Shown one piece after another: positions 13,734 through 26,320 of a stretch of 64,000 bases of DNA (the first letter of the stretch is position 1; each line of letters begins with the position of its first letter). The notes below the pieces were generated by a model. The model did not search any database and was not told the origin of the DNA. It saw nothing but the letters and a program-made list of their open reading frames with translations. The position numbers and the translations under genes were made by a program. The stretch lies in NCBI GenBank assembly GCA_008360975.2, contig CM039182.1, forward strand, positions 23,346,324 to 23,410,323, written 5' to 3'. The DNA is from Lichenostomus cassidix (taxonomy: Eukaryota; Chordata; Aves; Passeriformes; Meliphagidae).

Positions 13734-16700
13734 GAAGGAGTATTGACCACAAATACCAACCCTGGTATTTGTCGCTCTCTCTTTGTGGAACTTTCCAGAA
13801 AACACTCCACTTGCAGCTGCTCCAGTATCAGATCTGCACTGATGCGACTGAGTGGAGCTGCGACTGACTCCCTCATAGGCCAATGATGACCTTGCCAAAG
13901 CCAGTGCTCACCACAGACTTCTGCTCACCACAGATTTGTGTTTTTCTTATTGTAAGCAAGAACTGGATGAGAGGGGAGGATTTAGAAGCTGATCACAGCA
14001 GGACAGTTACTGAAATACATGCTTTGACTCCTCTGAGAGGGCTTACGCCTCTTCACTAGCTGCTAGGAAGCCCTAGAGGAGACTGTCCAGGTACCTAAGG
14101 AACTGAAACTGGAGAATTTAAAGCCCAACCTCCACAACACAACTGAGGTGAAGTATTAGGGCCTACACACTAACAAATTATTTTTGTGGGTGAACTTCTG
14201 AAAAATGACTACTGTTTTTTTACTGTGCATGGTGATCTTGTGTGATTAAGCTCTATATAGAAACCATTTAAAAGACACTTTGAGCAGTTGGAGCTACCAC
14301 TGCTTACCCATTACTACAATAACACTACAGTAATATCAGTCTCCCTGTAGGCACAGTGACTGAAGAAGAAACCACTTCAGGCTGACTGATGAATAAGCAG
14401 GGGTGGAACATTTTGAATTTTCCATTTTGTATTTTGTTGGAGCACAATGAAGCATATGTTTGTGTGCGTATGTTTGGGGTTTTTTTCTCAAAGGAATATA
14501 TAAAATCAGGTATCCAAGATATCTATACAAAGGCTCATTTGACATTCATTACTCTAAGCACAGTATTTGCAGGAGGCTATTTTTAAAAATTGTGTAAATT
14601 AACTTTCATCATTTGCTTACCACTAAAAGCAAGGCCAGTCATAAGGATAGTTTCTAAAGATATTTGATGTGAAAAGAACTACAGACATCTAGTAAAAGAA
14701 TGTGTGTCTTCTATAGTTCGCAGGTTAGTGCTCAGTTACATCACACAGAGGACATATACAGAAGAAGAAGACATGACACCACCACCTTCTGACTGGGAAT
14801 CAGCAAAAAAAATTAATATGTAAAAGGTTAGATTAGCTGAAAGATTGCTTCTTAGAATAAAGAAGCAGATTAACAAAAATATGCATTGGTGGTAGCTAAA
14901 CAGGGAGGGAGCTACTAAAGGAAATGGAGAAATCTGCCTGAAGAACAATCAGATATCTTATTAGAATACATGGTTTAGCTGACAACATGATAGAGGACAG
15001 CAGTGAAGGAGTGAAAGGCAATGGCCTGTTCTATACCGATTAGACTGTATGATCCAATGATCTCTTGTGTTCTTAACCTTGACAAGACAATGAGTGGCTC
15101 AGTTTAACTGCAGGAAAGATAAAAGTCTGACATGGAAATGCTCTCAGTATAAGAATGGAGGCATGCTTATTGGCAAATAAAGTTAGTTAAGACTAGATGC
15201 AAACCTGTTATTTAAAGTTTATAACATATCACTTAATAGCCCTTTTTTCTCTGTAGAGGTAAATTTCACAGCTTTTTATGGGTTTGTTTGGAGCTAAAGC
15301 TATGGCACAACAGGGGTTTATTATGGAGTAGGAACCACAGAGAATATGAAAAATAACTTCTAGAACATAAGTGGAAGACAAGTAGTAAAAAGGTCAGGTA
15401 ATTCCCATATTGACTTGTCTTAACTAAATATTTGCGATTAGTAACCCCTTGCCTATATTTTGGAAATGTTTGGTAAAGATAAGCAGTCCTTTGTATTGTT
15501 AATGCATCAATGTATTACCGAGGCACAGCTTTGTCAAGTGTACCTAGAGATCTACAACTGTACCTCTTCATCTTGCTTTAGGGTACAGCAGAGTATGTGT
15601 ATGTCCATGCAGACCTCCATACTAGGCTCAAGTCTGCTCCTCTTCGTTCTCCAACCTTAAAATGGGGCAGTTCAATTGAGCTGGTTGCTTTACTGGCAGA
15701 TGAACTTGCTAAAGATAAGATCTTTTACAGAAACTGCAGCAAGGGATATTCATATATACAATGCTCAATGAGATAGTAAGAAATTGAATGACGTGTAGAA
15801 AAAAAAAAGAGCAGAAAAGATTTGCAGAAGTATGTTTGGTTAGGCTAACTTCATCACATATATTTTCAGGGCCCTGTAAAATATGCAACAGATTAGGAAC
15901 TGCACACAGAAAGTAGCATTACCATAGAGTAAGCCACTTACCACTATCACTTCCGATAAACACGAACAGAACTCTGGTAACAGAGAATGAGTATTTCAGC
16001 AGTGAGTATAAAGATCAGAAGAAAACACATCTGAATATGATGCATACATCAACATACCCTTAACTCATTGCTGCTTCTGAAGCATGTCTAGTCCAGAATT
16101 CACAGCATGATTCACAATTGTTTTATATCTTCTACATTAGCTAATCCCTTGAAAGAGAGGGCCAGCATCTATCAACTTCACCAATGTTAGTTTAAAAAAC
16201 TTTTATAAAACATCATTAGTTCTCCAGGATCAAAGATACTGTTCCTGAATTTTCAGGAAGATTTTCTATGCGATCTGTCATTTTTAAACTCGTATTCAGC
16301 CGGACTTATATTTGACGTGGATAAAATAGTTTGAAAGAGAGGAGGGGAATTAAACTCTATCTTATTAAAGCAGTATTGTTAAGAAAAGTGAGTATGCAAT
16401 TGTTAATATAACATTTTACAAAAGTCCTTGCAGGTTTTATCCAAGCTGTGTCCCTGACCAGCTAGTGAAAATGCTATAACCTCCCATCCAAATGTGCCCC
16501 TCTAGCCTTTACTAATTCCCACATTTTTCTCATTCCTCTGCTGTAGTGTTAGTTTTCTTACTAAAGTATGGGTACCTAACTTGAGGTCCAGCTGCTACTG
16601 TTTGTGAGCCAATCCATAGGACAGTGCATATTTTTAAAACACTGAGGCTGCTGTTTCCCTGTAGAAAGTAAAAGTTTTCCTGATAATGCACAACCAGCTG

Positions 16701-19515
16701 GCTGAACAGTTTTTGCATACGTACAGTCAAGGTCTATTCTTCATGTCACACGTTGTGAGACATTCACCACTGATTAGTGTCCCAAAAGAAAACTTACCAT
16801 CACTTAAATGATTAATTCAGAATTCCAAGGAACCTTTCAATTGTTCATGTTCATCAGATCTTAAAAGAAAGTAAGAATAAAAGATACATTACTCTCTGAT
16901 GTGATTTATTAAAGATACTTCATGCAGGATTTAAATATATGATTATAAAGCAAGATAAAATTTGAAAAAGTAACTTTGTATGTTACTACAGATAATCCAC
17001 GGATAAATATGTAAGGAAGAATAAATGTGGTGAACTATGGTATAAATACTCTAGCTGTTGCTTAAGCTGAGCTTTAATGTCTTAAAAAGACATTTATGTT
17101 GTGGTATGTTTCCTGGACTGAATATCTATGTTATATAAAGGCCACTGAAGTGTTCCCTTCCCCCTTCCATTTCCAGTCTTTTTAGTTTAGATCAACCATT
17201 ATCCATCTGAATGTGAAAAGTCACTTCTGATATTTTTCCTTCAATGTTTTCTCTATCTGAAGCAATCAATAAAAGAAATTTAAAAATATTAAAAGAAGAA
17301 ATCAATGAAATTTTATCAAGCATGAAATAGTGTTTTAGCAAAACAGGGGGATTTGCTGAAGTAATGTTTCAGTAAGGAAGGAAATACCATTGACTTTATT
17401 ACAGCTGCCTAATGTTTTCCACGAACTGCAGAAAATAATTCATTGTATCTTAGTGACCTACAATAACAGCTGACTGCTTGCACTTGATGGAAATGTGATT
17501 TGTGCCTACTAAAAATTAACTATTTAACTTCTCCATATTCTTTCCTCTGGGAGCACATTAGTTTCCTTTGCATTCTGTTTTGAACTGCTTTGTGAGATGT
17601 AAACTCCAGTAAACAAAACCACCAATTGCTAGGCAGTGTTCTTCCATGAAAGAAAAATAGGGTCAGACTGCATGCTTCTGTGAGCTGTAAAACCCATGCT
17701 GGGCTCTAAAAGGCTGTACTTAGATGAGGCCACTTCATTTCAACAGGCATTTTATCTCAAAGGTTCAATAATGTAATAAATATAAAGGAACATTTCTGAC
17801 AGTTGCACATGCACAGAAATATACATACACATGTACGCTCAGCAGAAAGTTCCAGGGTAAGAATATTAGAGAACATGAAAGAAAAAACAGTAAAGGTTCA
17901 GTGTTGGAATAGATAAAGTGACAATGTGAAAAACTAGCAATTTGTCTAAGTAGTGTGGAGGAAAATGAGCAGGGATGAGGCAGAAAGAATGAGAACATCT
18001 TTGTCTACTGGGACTTGTTAGAGTATTTACTCCCACTGTTATTGCTGCCTCTGAGAAATGAGATGATCCAAGCTGTCCTGCTGCAACTGACGGCACTGTA
18101 AGTCCAACAGATTTCATACTCACCATGTAATACCATCCCTTCACTACACACTTTACAGACTATGTTCTATCCATAGTAGCTAATAGCAGAGATATTGTAC
18201 ACACATCTATGAAGACTATACTGTATGTATACACAGTATCTATCCACATAGTATGAAACTGTATATGTAGGTACATCACATATACAGTATCTATGAATAT
18301 TTACATCTACATTGCATGTATATGCAACTGCTTATGGATACCTGTGGAGTCTTCTAGGGAAGGAGAATTTGTTTCGGGATCACAAGCAAATTTTACTGTA
18401 ATAGGTGGTCGCTTGGGATCCCTCATGTCAATTCAGAAGAAACAAGAATGTTCATTTCACCTCCAAATATGATCACCAATGCATGCCTCAATAATTTATA
18501 TGAACAATAGAAATGAAGAAAAGATAGATCTACTTTGATTTTTATTCCATACCATTAAAACAGACTGCCTGTTTTTTCTAGTCTTTCTAATTCAAAGGAG
18601 GAAAACTAGCATGAATTCAGGATTGCTTCCACTGAATCAATGCACCTCCACAGAATTAAAACGAATGCAAGGAGACCCTGAAGTCTTCATTCTACCATTC
18701 CATGCTAGTGGGATTTTGTTTTATTTTTTCAAATGTGTGAATGGAAAGACTGCTTCACATTACTGAACTGAAACAACACTGTAAGCAAGGAAGTGTTAAG
18801 ATACTACTGTTATTGAAGATCAGCTCTTTTGAAACACTGGTTGAATCACTATTATTTAGATTGCTATCTAAGTCTAGGCTTCCAATTTATATGCTAGGCA
18901 GAAAATGTCATTGTAAACACGACAGCAAAGAAACTGTTTTCTAACTTGTGGCATGATGTCAGGGTACAACTCACTGAAACATGAATATCAGTTCCTCAGA
19001 GGTTTATGTTTAAAATATCAAGTAGGTCTGCTTATGAGTTGAGCTCTCTTAATACCAGAAATTAAGAGAGTATCCCTGTTACTTAATCTTACCTTTCTCT
19101 GTTATATCTACAACATCTCTGTAAGTTCTCCATTTCCCTCCTGATGCTTAAAGTACTGGACCCATGTGTCAAGTGCCTCTATGCATGTGAAATTGAACTG
19201 GGCTCAAAAAAAAGCTGAAATACCAGAGTGAGAGGGAACCTATGACTGTTGAACCACAACAAGCTTATATAATGAAAGGTTTGACTCTCCTGTCACTGGG
19301 GAGTAATTAAAAAAGTTCCCTGAGATTATTCACTGTTTTGTTCAGCTTTTTGTTTATTTTATCCTTCTTGTTGAAGGGAAATGATTGGCTAACCAGTTGG
19401 CACAAGCTTCAAGCAGACTTAATGCTCCTCAAGTAATTTTATATTGAGCTCATTTTTACCTGGTGAAAAGAAGCTTCTGTTCATATAGATATATATTTTT
19501 CCTTTACAGGAATTT

Positions 19516-19583
19516 AAATGAAGAGAAAGTGTGTAATGTAAATCTTGATAAATGAAGAGGAAGTGTGTAATGTAAATCTTGAT
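19516..19583. repeat. Tandem 2 x 34 bp
   Basis: Two copies of a 34-bp unit beginning AAATGAAGAG differ at a single position (AAAG versus GAAG). Confidence 0.95.
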
Positions 19584-21513
19584 GAACAGGTTCACGATAT
19601 TGGCAATATACTTAAATATAGTGAAAATCAAATTCTACAGAAGGAGAACAGTGATCACGGAGAGCTGTGTCATAACAGTTCTTTCTGACTAATATATCCA
19701 GCTATAATAAACAATAATAAACAGCTTCTGTGTTTCTTAAAAAGGTGGATGTATCTGGATGGATTTTGGCTTGCTTGACCTCATAGAAAACATCTATATG
19801 AAGCAAATAAATGTTTGAACCATTTTACAAAAAAATAGTGTGAATCTTTCTATCTCAGCAGGTATTCCAGTAGCATGCGTCAGGCATTCACTATGTAGAA
19901 AACATCACTCACTGATACTCATTCTTTATTATTGATTTCACTGGATATACTCTTTGGAATATAAGAAGCAAAACAGAGACGCCCAATTGACTTTCCTTAC
20001 ACCATCATATTCTACACTTCACCTTCTCTTCTGCTATCCCTTCTGCCTAAACTCAATTGCCTCAAAATTATTCCCAGTGCTTTTCTTAGAGTGACTTAAT
20101 CTCTTGATCTCTTGCTTGCTTTTCAATGAGAGTTAAAAATCAAGTGGATCTTTTTCTGGTTTGCAACAATATACAAGTTTTCTCAGCAGATTTATAGCAC
20201 ATCAACTTGGACAAAGTAGTTTGATTTCCTTGGCTTAACCTCCACCTACACTGAATTCTCCATGTTGTCATGTTTCTACTTTTTCTTATCTTCCCTTGAA
20301 GTTTTCACTAGCCTCTTACCACTTTACTACACCTTCTTCCTCCTTTACCAATACTTGTACTGAATCACAAGTCTATTTTCTTTCCTCCAGGTTAAACACC
20401 AGGAGAGAAACTCTCACTCAGCATAAAATGTTAGAGAGTCCTAACCAATTTTTACATTTTAATGTTATTTTTTAAAAAAAGTCACTGAAAAAAAATATGC
20501 TGAGAAATCTGCACAAAAGATTGCTTACAACAATCAATACAACTTAGAATAGTGCCCCCAGTGGCACTAATGCCAACAAGAAATACACACTGATGTAAAT
20601 ATGGTTTCAAGACATAGTTGTATCACTGCTGAGGACAGAAATAATCAGTTCCATAATAATTGGTTATATTTTTGTGCACTATTATTTTAAGACTATAACA
20701 TAAATTATGTTTTTCCCTAATGGACAGCTCCCAGATGAGCGTGTAGTAATGTCTTGTACACCTTTTAAATCCTGTGTGTGCATATATGGTCCAAAAGTGT
20801 ATGTACTAGATGTGTTTTTCTTCTGCTGTCAACATAGTTGCTCTTAAATACAATTCAAAGGATGGGATAGTAAACTAACTGTGCACTTTTTCAAGTTACA
20901 TCCATTCTTAAATACAATCTGGGGAGTTGAGATCACCCTTCAATGAATTTATCCTTGTACACACCAAAGCAAGCACAAATTAGCAGTGTAAAATTAATTT
21001 CTGTAGTGTTGCAGATACTTAAAAGTACTTCAGTCAATTGTTAAAATTCAGCATCAGCTTGGTGAGTGTTTCAGTATTTGATAAATCCACATTTTCTTAC
21101 TTCAGCTCCTTAGCAAAAGCTGTGTGTTTCTCTAGTGGAGTCAGATGCATATAATCCAGCTAAGGCAATTTGTGTATTGTGGGCGTGTAGCAAAACACAC
21201 CTCCAGTGCTCAGCTTGGCATGACTTTAGTGAGCTGCCAGCTTTCCAGGCAAATGTGGGAGTCTAGAGGGTGGCAAAGAAACCACAGAGGAATGCTACAA
21301 CGAAAGCATTAAGATTGGAAATACTACAAAATATAAAATATTAATAATTATTCTGCAAAAATGTACTCAGTAAATAACTTATAGAAATAAGCTGTATTAT
21401 TAATTTTTGCCATACTAACTGATCTTCTGTGGAAATATAATCTTCTCTCTTACTTGTTAAATATACCCAGACAATAAGGCAATAAGACAGCTTGCTCTTT
21501 CTTACTCAGTGGA

Positions 21514-21699
21514 TCTTTCTTCCTTCCTTCCTGCCTGCCTTCCTTCCTTCCTGCCTCCCTTCCTACCTTCCTTCCTGCCTGCCTTCCTGCCTGCCTTCCT
21601 GCCTGCCTGCCTTCCTGCCTTCCTTCCTGCCTGCCTTCCTTGCCTTCCTTCCTTGCCTGCCTGCCTGCCTGCATTTCCTGCCTCCCTCCCTCCCTTCCC
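21514..21699. repeat. Long (CCTT/CCTG)n pyrimidine-rich microsatellite
   Basis: About 185 bp of interspersed CCTT and CCTG tetranucleotides, with few purines on the plus strand. It yields long open frames of Leu/Pro/Ser or Arg/Gly/Lys in several frames, which are not genes. The purine-pyrimidine asymmetry could allow triplex (H-DNA) formation. Confidence 0.95.
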
Positions 21700-24600
21700 A
21701 ACCATCTTGTTGAATAGTAGAGATAAATCCATGCCTACCTAGATCACTGCTAATTGCTGGAGAAAATGATGCAAGTCCATATATGAAAAATACCTAATGC
21801 TGAGCCAATACTGTACTTTTCAGGGGCCTCAGCTAGAAGATAGAGACATTTGATAGAGAAATTGTGAGTCTTTGGCACATTTGCTTCTCTTGGAAATTCA
21901 GTGGATGCTAGCTTTCATGTCTGACATTAAAAAGTAACTTTCATTGGTGTCTGTCACGTTTACCAGGGTGCTCTGTGCTTTCAGACCTCTATCAATCCAT
22001 ACGCTTGCTCCTCCACAATGGATACAGGGAAGTGGGACACCTTTCTTTCACATGCTAAAAGGACTCAGTGTATGTATCTTACTGGGAGATGGTGCAGGCA
22101 AGCGGTTCCTGGAATGGTGAGACAGATCTTCCGTAAATTGCTTTTGCTTCAGTTCCACAGCTGCAAGAGCAGCAGGCGCTGGAGCCAGATGAGTCCAGAG
22201 GAGAGACTTTGCTAAAGGCTGGCCAGGAAACCAAGCCACAGGCAGAGACACTGGTAAGTATAATGCATTCCATTGGTTGGCATCTGGGTCCTGCAGCTGC
22301 TGAGCACACCCAGTGTGTGGCCATGGGTGTTGGCTCCAATACTAGAACATTTTGAGGGGGAGGCCAACAACCAGTAACCAGAGATGACAGTGCCAAGTTA
22401 CTACAGAAATTAAATTCATGTGCCAATTTGCTTGCTAGTTCAAAAGACAAAATTTTATCTAAAGTATTGTTTTGAACATGCCCACAGAACAGTTAACAGA
22501 AATATGCTGATATTTTCTAGTGGGGGAAGGGGGTAAAATACTCACGTAAGTGAAACGATGCTCCTTGGGGCACTGGTTAACAAAACAAAACCATACCCAT
22601 TATACTATTCCTTAATTAATGCACGAGTTTCCTTAGAGACCACAGCTCTGTTGGGGGACACAAGTCTGGTGTATTTCTTCCCCAGAGACAGTGTTGGGAG
22701 AGTTATATAAAACAAAGATAGAGGTGAAACAAAAGATATACCACAAGGCTGAGCAAGTTTCACCTCCAAAGACAGGCTCTGTGCACTAAAAATATGTGAG
22801 TAGATCAGAACATCATGTAAAAACAAAAAGGTTGTATTAAATCTTTAGAGAACATTATAGAATCTAACACATTGCTTAGAGTATAGTATATCTAATGGCA
22901 TGCATGCTGCACAGTCCCAGGCTGTATCAGGCTGTATATCCAGCTCTTCAGTGGTGCCCATCTCACGATAGATGATTTCATTTCATGTGTCAAGAGTAAA
23001 AGAGGGTCAATGTATAAGCGGAATCTTTGCCTCCCTCCCGGGAGAGTTCCTTTTAAAAATAAAAGCCCTTAGGTTCTCAAAATACTTGAGCTGTGGTAGC
23101 AAAAACTTCATAGAGGCTAATTTACCAATCAGATCACCCGTTAATTAGCGAAAGGGATTACTGTTTTAAACACAGCATTCATTTTCCTTTGAACAAGCCT
23201 TGAGCATGTTGCTCCTGCATGATTCTTCAGTCCCTGTCTCCCCAAACCCAAAAGCAATGCTGGAGTGCAGTGTGTCTCTGACGGAGAGCTCTCTAAAACT
23301 GTGAGACTAAGATCCTGTCTCAATGACTCACAGACCTCCCACCAAATCTCACTTCGCAGCATCTGCAAATTCAGTTAAGAATCTGAATGTCAATCAATGG
23401 TTTTCTCTGGCTCAGTAATCATTCACAATAATGATTTTGTTATTGAAACTTCAGGACCAGTTCTGTTGAAGATTTACAGCCCAGAATGGAACACAGCCCT
23501 CTGGCCTTTAATTATCCTACCTCTATAGTGCTAAAAAACCTAGGAAAAAATATCAAAAGCCACTGAATTAGGCAGATATAACTTTGCAACCTCTTGGGAT
23601 GTAATAATTTAGAAAGACAACATGGCAAATAGAAATTTAAAAATCCTAAGTTTACATCCTATATGGACTTGAATAAAGAAAACAAAACAAGAAATCTCAA
23701 ATTGTATTGTCAACAATCTACTGCCATAATTTTCTTTTGAGACCTTAGCTTTTAAGTGCATATTTCATTTTGACTATAAATTAGTGGTGAAAGCTTCAGA
23801 AGTTAAAATGGGCTATATGTAATAGTCATCCTATTATCATCAGTTAACTCTGTTAAAATCTGTAAAATGAGAAACAACTACCTTAAATCCTAGTTCAACT
23901 CAATAATTATTTTGCCTCTGAATAAAGCTGTTGCATATTAAGTGTTTGATTTTAATGTCTTTGTTGTAACTGAGAATTTACTCACCGAATTACCATGTTC
24001 ATGTCAATATAAAAAAATATTGTATGTGTATCACAGGAGAGCCTGTGAATTCAAATGGTAATGAGATCTTTTCTTTTCTGTTTCTGTGTTACTGGACTAG
24101 ATTGTGCTGTACTGGGGCTTCTTAACAGTTTGATGTCTGTGGAACAGATGGCTGAACAGAATGAGTTACTGATGCAGACGCAAAGTTGACACAGAACCAT
24201 CTCCAGGCTGTGATAATAGAGATGGATGGCTCTGGGAGGGAAAGTTCACACAACGGTGTATCTTATCAGCACACTGTAGACCCTAAGTCTTTGACATTTC
24301 AGCTTGTTCTCAAGAAAGATGATTTCTCTTTGCTATTATGCTCATTTTGTTTCTTTTGCTACTGGCCTTTTCATCTCAACTGCAGGCTGAAGAAATTGAA
24401 CCATAAAGATTAGTTGTTCAAATATAAAACCTCTACTTGCAAGGCTAGTTATAAACAGCTTAACTAGGCGGGACTTTATAACACCATTTGGTTTCTCCTT
24501 TTAACAAAACTCTCATTCCTGTTCTATGTTTGCCTTCTACCTGGCCTCTAGGGAGAGCAGGTCCATAAACTAACATATAGCTCACAAATGATCATCATCA

Positions 24601-25379
24601 CTGATCATCATTATCTTGAAATCTATACACTGATGTCAATAGGAGTTTTACGAAGGATCTCAGCTGCTTTTTCATTTCTGTTCTTTGCAGTTCACTGGAC
24701 AGTCTGTCATAAGGTGGTAACTCATGTCTGAGATATTTTTTGCAACTCTTCCTAGGTTTTTTTCATTGGAGCACACATACTCTATTGTATGCATAAACTG
24801 GATCCATCATTGACTGCTTGTGCACAACTAGTCAGTTTGTGTTCTTTTCTCATTTCCCTCAGTTACAAGACTTACACACAGAAATTATCACTGGAGACAG
24901 TGAGAAGTTAGGACAAAACCAGGTCTCCTTTCTTCCCTTCTTCCTCACTCCTTCTTATTGTCATTATTAATTCATAACTGTTACTGTATTCTTTGTGATT
25001 ACAACTTTCTCCTTTAGTCTTCCATGTGCTGGGAAGCCAGACCTCTCCCAGTGCAGCCACAGCTGCACTGAAGCTGGTGCGACAGTTCAGCTCAGCAAGA
25101 AGTGCTGGAGCCCTGAGCTGCTCTCAGGGAACACAGCTGCTGAGTAGCAAAGAGAATGGTTTTCATTCTGAGCTTTTAAACAACAGGGAGGAACAAGCAA
25201 GAGCCTACAAAGAGGAAGTCAGAAGTCGTCTTGTGACACGTTACGTAAAGTGAAGATTTGTGGTTCCAATAGGCAAAGGGAAACCAGAAAAAGCTTTCTG
25301 CAACAGACTCCTCAAGTAAGCAATATACATTTGTCACAGCCAACATTCCTTTCACTGAAGGATGGGTTGTGCTTCTACC
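21700..25379. other. Intergenic DNA between the microsatellite and the importin-alpha-like relic
   Basis: Holds the possible exon at 22153-22253 and a 75-codon open frame at 25026-25253 with no recognised family. No repeat was identified with confidence. Confidence 0.55.
22153..22253 (+). other. Possible unassigned plus-strand exon
   Basis: An acceptor-like TTGCTTTTGCTTCAG is followed by 101 nt with one frame open throughout, reading LQEQQALEPDESRGETLLKA and on to AETL, then a consensus donor CTG|GTAAGT. The encoded peptide is acidic, glutamine-rich and unlike the surrounding translated DNA. I do not recognise it and see no partner exons. It could be a lncRNA exon, a remnant of a lost gene, or chance. 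Confidence 0.22.
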
Positions 25380-26109
25380 TGGAATCAGCCTAGTGAGAAA
25401 CTCCTTGAGGTGCTGGCTCTCCTCATTCTCTTTGGGCAAGATAAGTCTCTCCAGCTGAGCCCAGCCACTCCCATCGCTCAACATGCATAACCTGTCGCCA
25501 CACTGACACGTGGATCGGGCCCTGTGTGAAGCTTCCCAACATGGGTGTTTGTGGTTAGACAAAGTCTGTGTCGCTCATTGCAGCCCTGTTGGTCTCTGGT
25601 CCTCTGGCTCAGCATCTGCCCAAACGGTGGCAGTGATAGAGAGGGACATGTGCCAGGGCCCTGGGGCAGGTGACACCCTCGCACCGGCCCAGGCCCCTCA
25701 CGGTACCATTGCTGGTTACTCTCACGTGGGCTCGCGATGCAGTCGGGAGGGGGAAGGCCCTGTCCCACTCAGGACGGATTTGACTCGCTGTTGCCCTTGT
25801 GCAGCTTCTGGAGCGATTTCCCCAGAGAAAATCTGCCGTGGAGATGGCGTTGTCCAGGTCTGTCTCATGCAGGGGGATCTGACAGATCTCTCTCTTGCTG
25901 CAGCAATCAAAGTAAGTGGCAAGAACGTGCCTTTCCTCTCCAGAGGCCATTGTGATTACAGACTGTGTCAGCCTCGCCACCAGCACCCCTTCAGCCATAC
26001 CCTTGGCGCATATCCCCACCAGAATGTCAGATTTGAGTAAAACATACTCCTCTTTACGGGCGTTTCTTTGTAAGGCCACGCTGACCGCAGCGCCTCCCCG
26101 TGCCCTCAT
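25380..26109 (-). pseudogene. Importin-alpha (KPNA)-like decayed retrocopy, internally deleted
   Basis: The minus strand carries, in N-to-C order, pieces resembling importin-alpha. MRARGGAAVSVAL followed by RKEEYVLLK (about 26109-26035) looks like the basic importin-beta-binding segment. KGMAEG, then LTQSVITMASGEER (about 26000-25920) looks like the first ARM repeat (mammalian ATQAxRKxLSRE). QQRVKSVLSG and ASRAHV...LG fit the next repeats after a frame change. GWAQLERL followed by KENEES near 25430 fits the conserved C-terminal GLDKIExLQxHENE. The whole is about 730 bp against about 1.6 kb for a full coding sequence, so most ARM repeats are missing. No introns are seen, hence the retrocopy reading. 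Similarity was judged by eye and is weak in the middle; an unrelated G+C-rich sequence is the alternative. Confidence 0.5.
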
Positions 26110-26320
26110 GGCGCGGAGCAGCAGCGCCCCCTGCTGGGCCTGCCGCTGCCTCCCTGGTGCGCCCGGCATGGCCGCGCCCGGAGCCCAGCGTGGCCGGCCT
26201 TGGCAGCGGGTGCTGTGGGAAACCCAGGAGCGCCCAGCTTCATCTCCATCCTGCACCCGGGGGAGAAGCGTGGGAATCATCTCGACTGCTGCTGCCGTGC
26301 ATCACTGCTCATTTTTGATG
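25480..26320. other. G+C- and CpG-rich island
   Basis: This stretch is visibly richer in G+C and CpG than the AT-rich DNA on either side, and it carries overlapping long open frames on both strands, the longest being 223 codons on the minus strand at 25609-26280. The composition explains most of the open frames. It may come from the importin-alpha-like retrocopy inside it, or be a small CpG island with promoter activity. Confidence 0.6.

Larger units (their letters stand above)
1..21513. other. Intergenic DNA, left part
   Basis: AT-rich DNA in which all open frames are short (132 codons at most) and resemble no protein I know. Apart from the CR1 fragments, tandem repeats and the weak LTR candidate listed separately, I see nothing I can name. 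From mammalian synteny recalled from memory, this would be the far side of the SAMD9 position, toward CDK6. No CDK6 exon was recognised. Confidence 0.6.

Noticed and set aside
15005..15070. Sequence loosely like a CR1 tail (GATCCAATGATCTCTTGTG)
   Set aside because: Too short and diverged to call without an alignment.
21450..21742. Overlapping open frames of Leu/Pro-rich or Arg/Gly-rich composition on both strands
   Set aside because: They are translations of the CCTT/CCTG microsatellite and have no start context, domain or homology.
25510..26040. 176-codon plus-strand open frame
   Set aside because: It shares codon boundaries with the minus-strand frame that resembles importin-alpha and is its antisense shadow in G+C-rich DNA.
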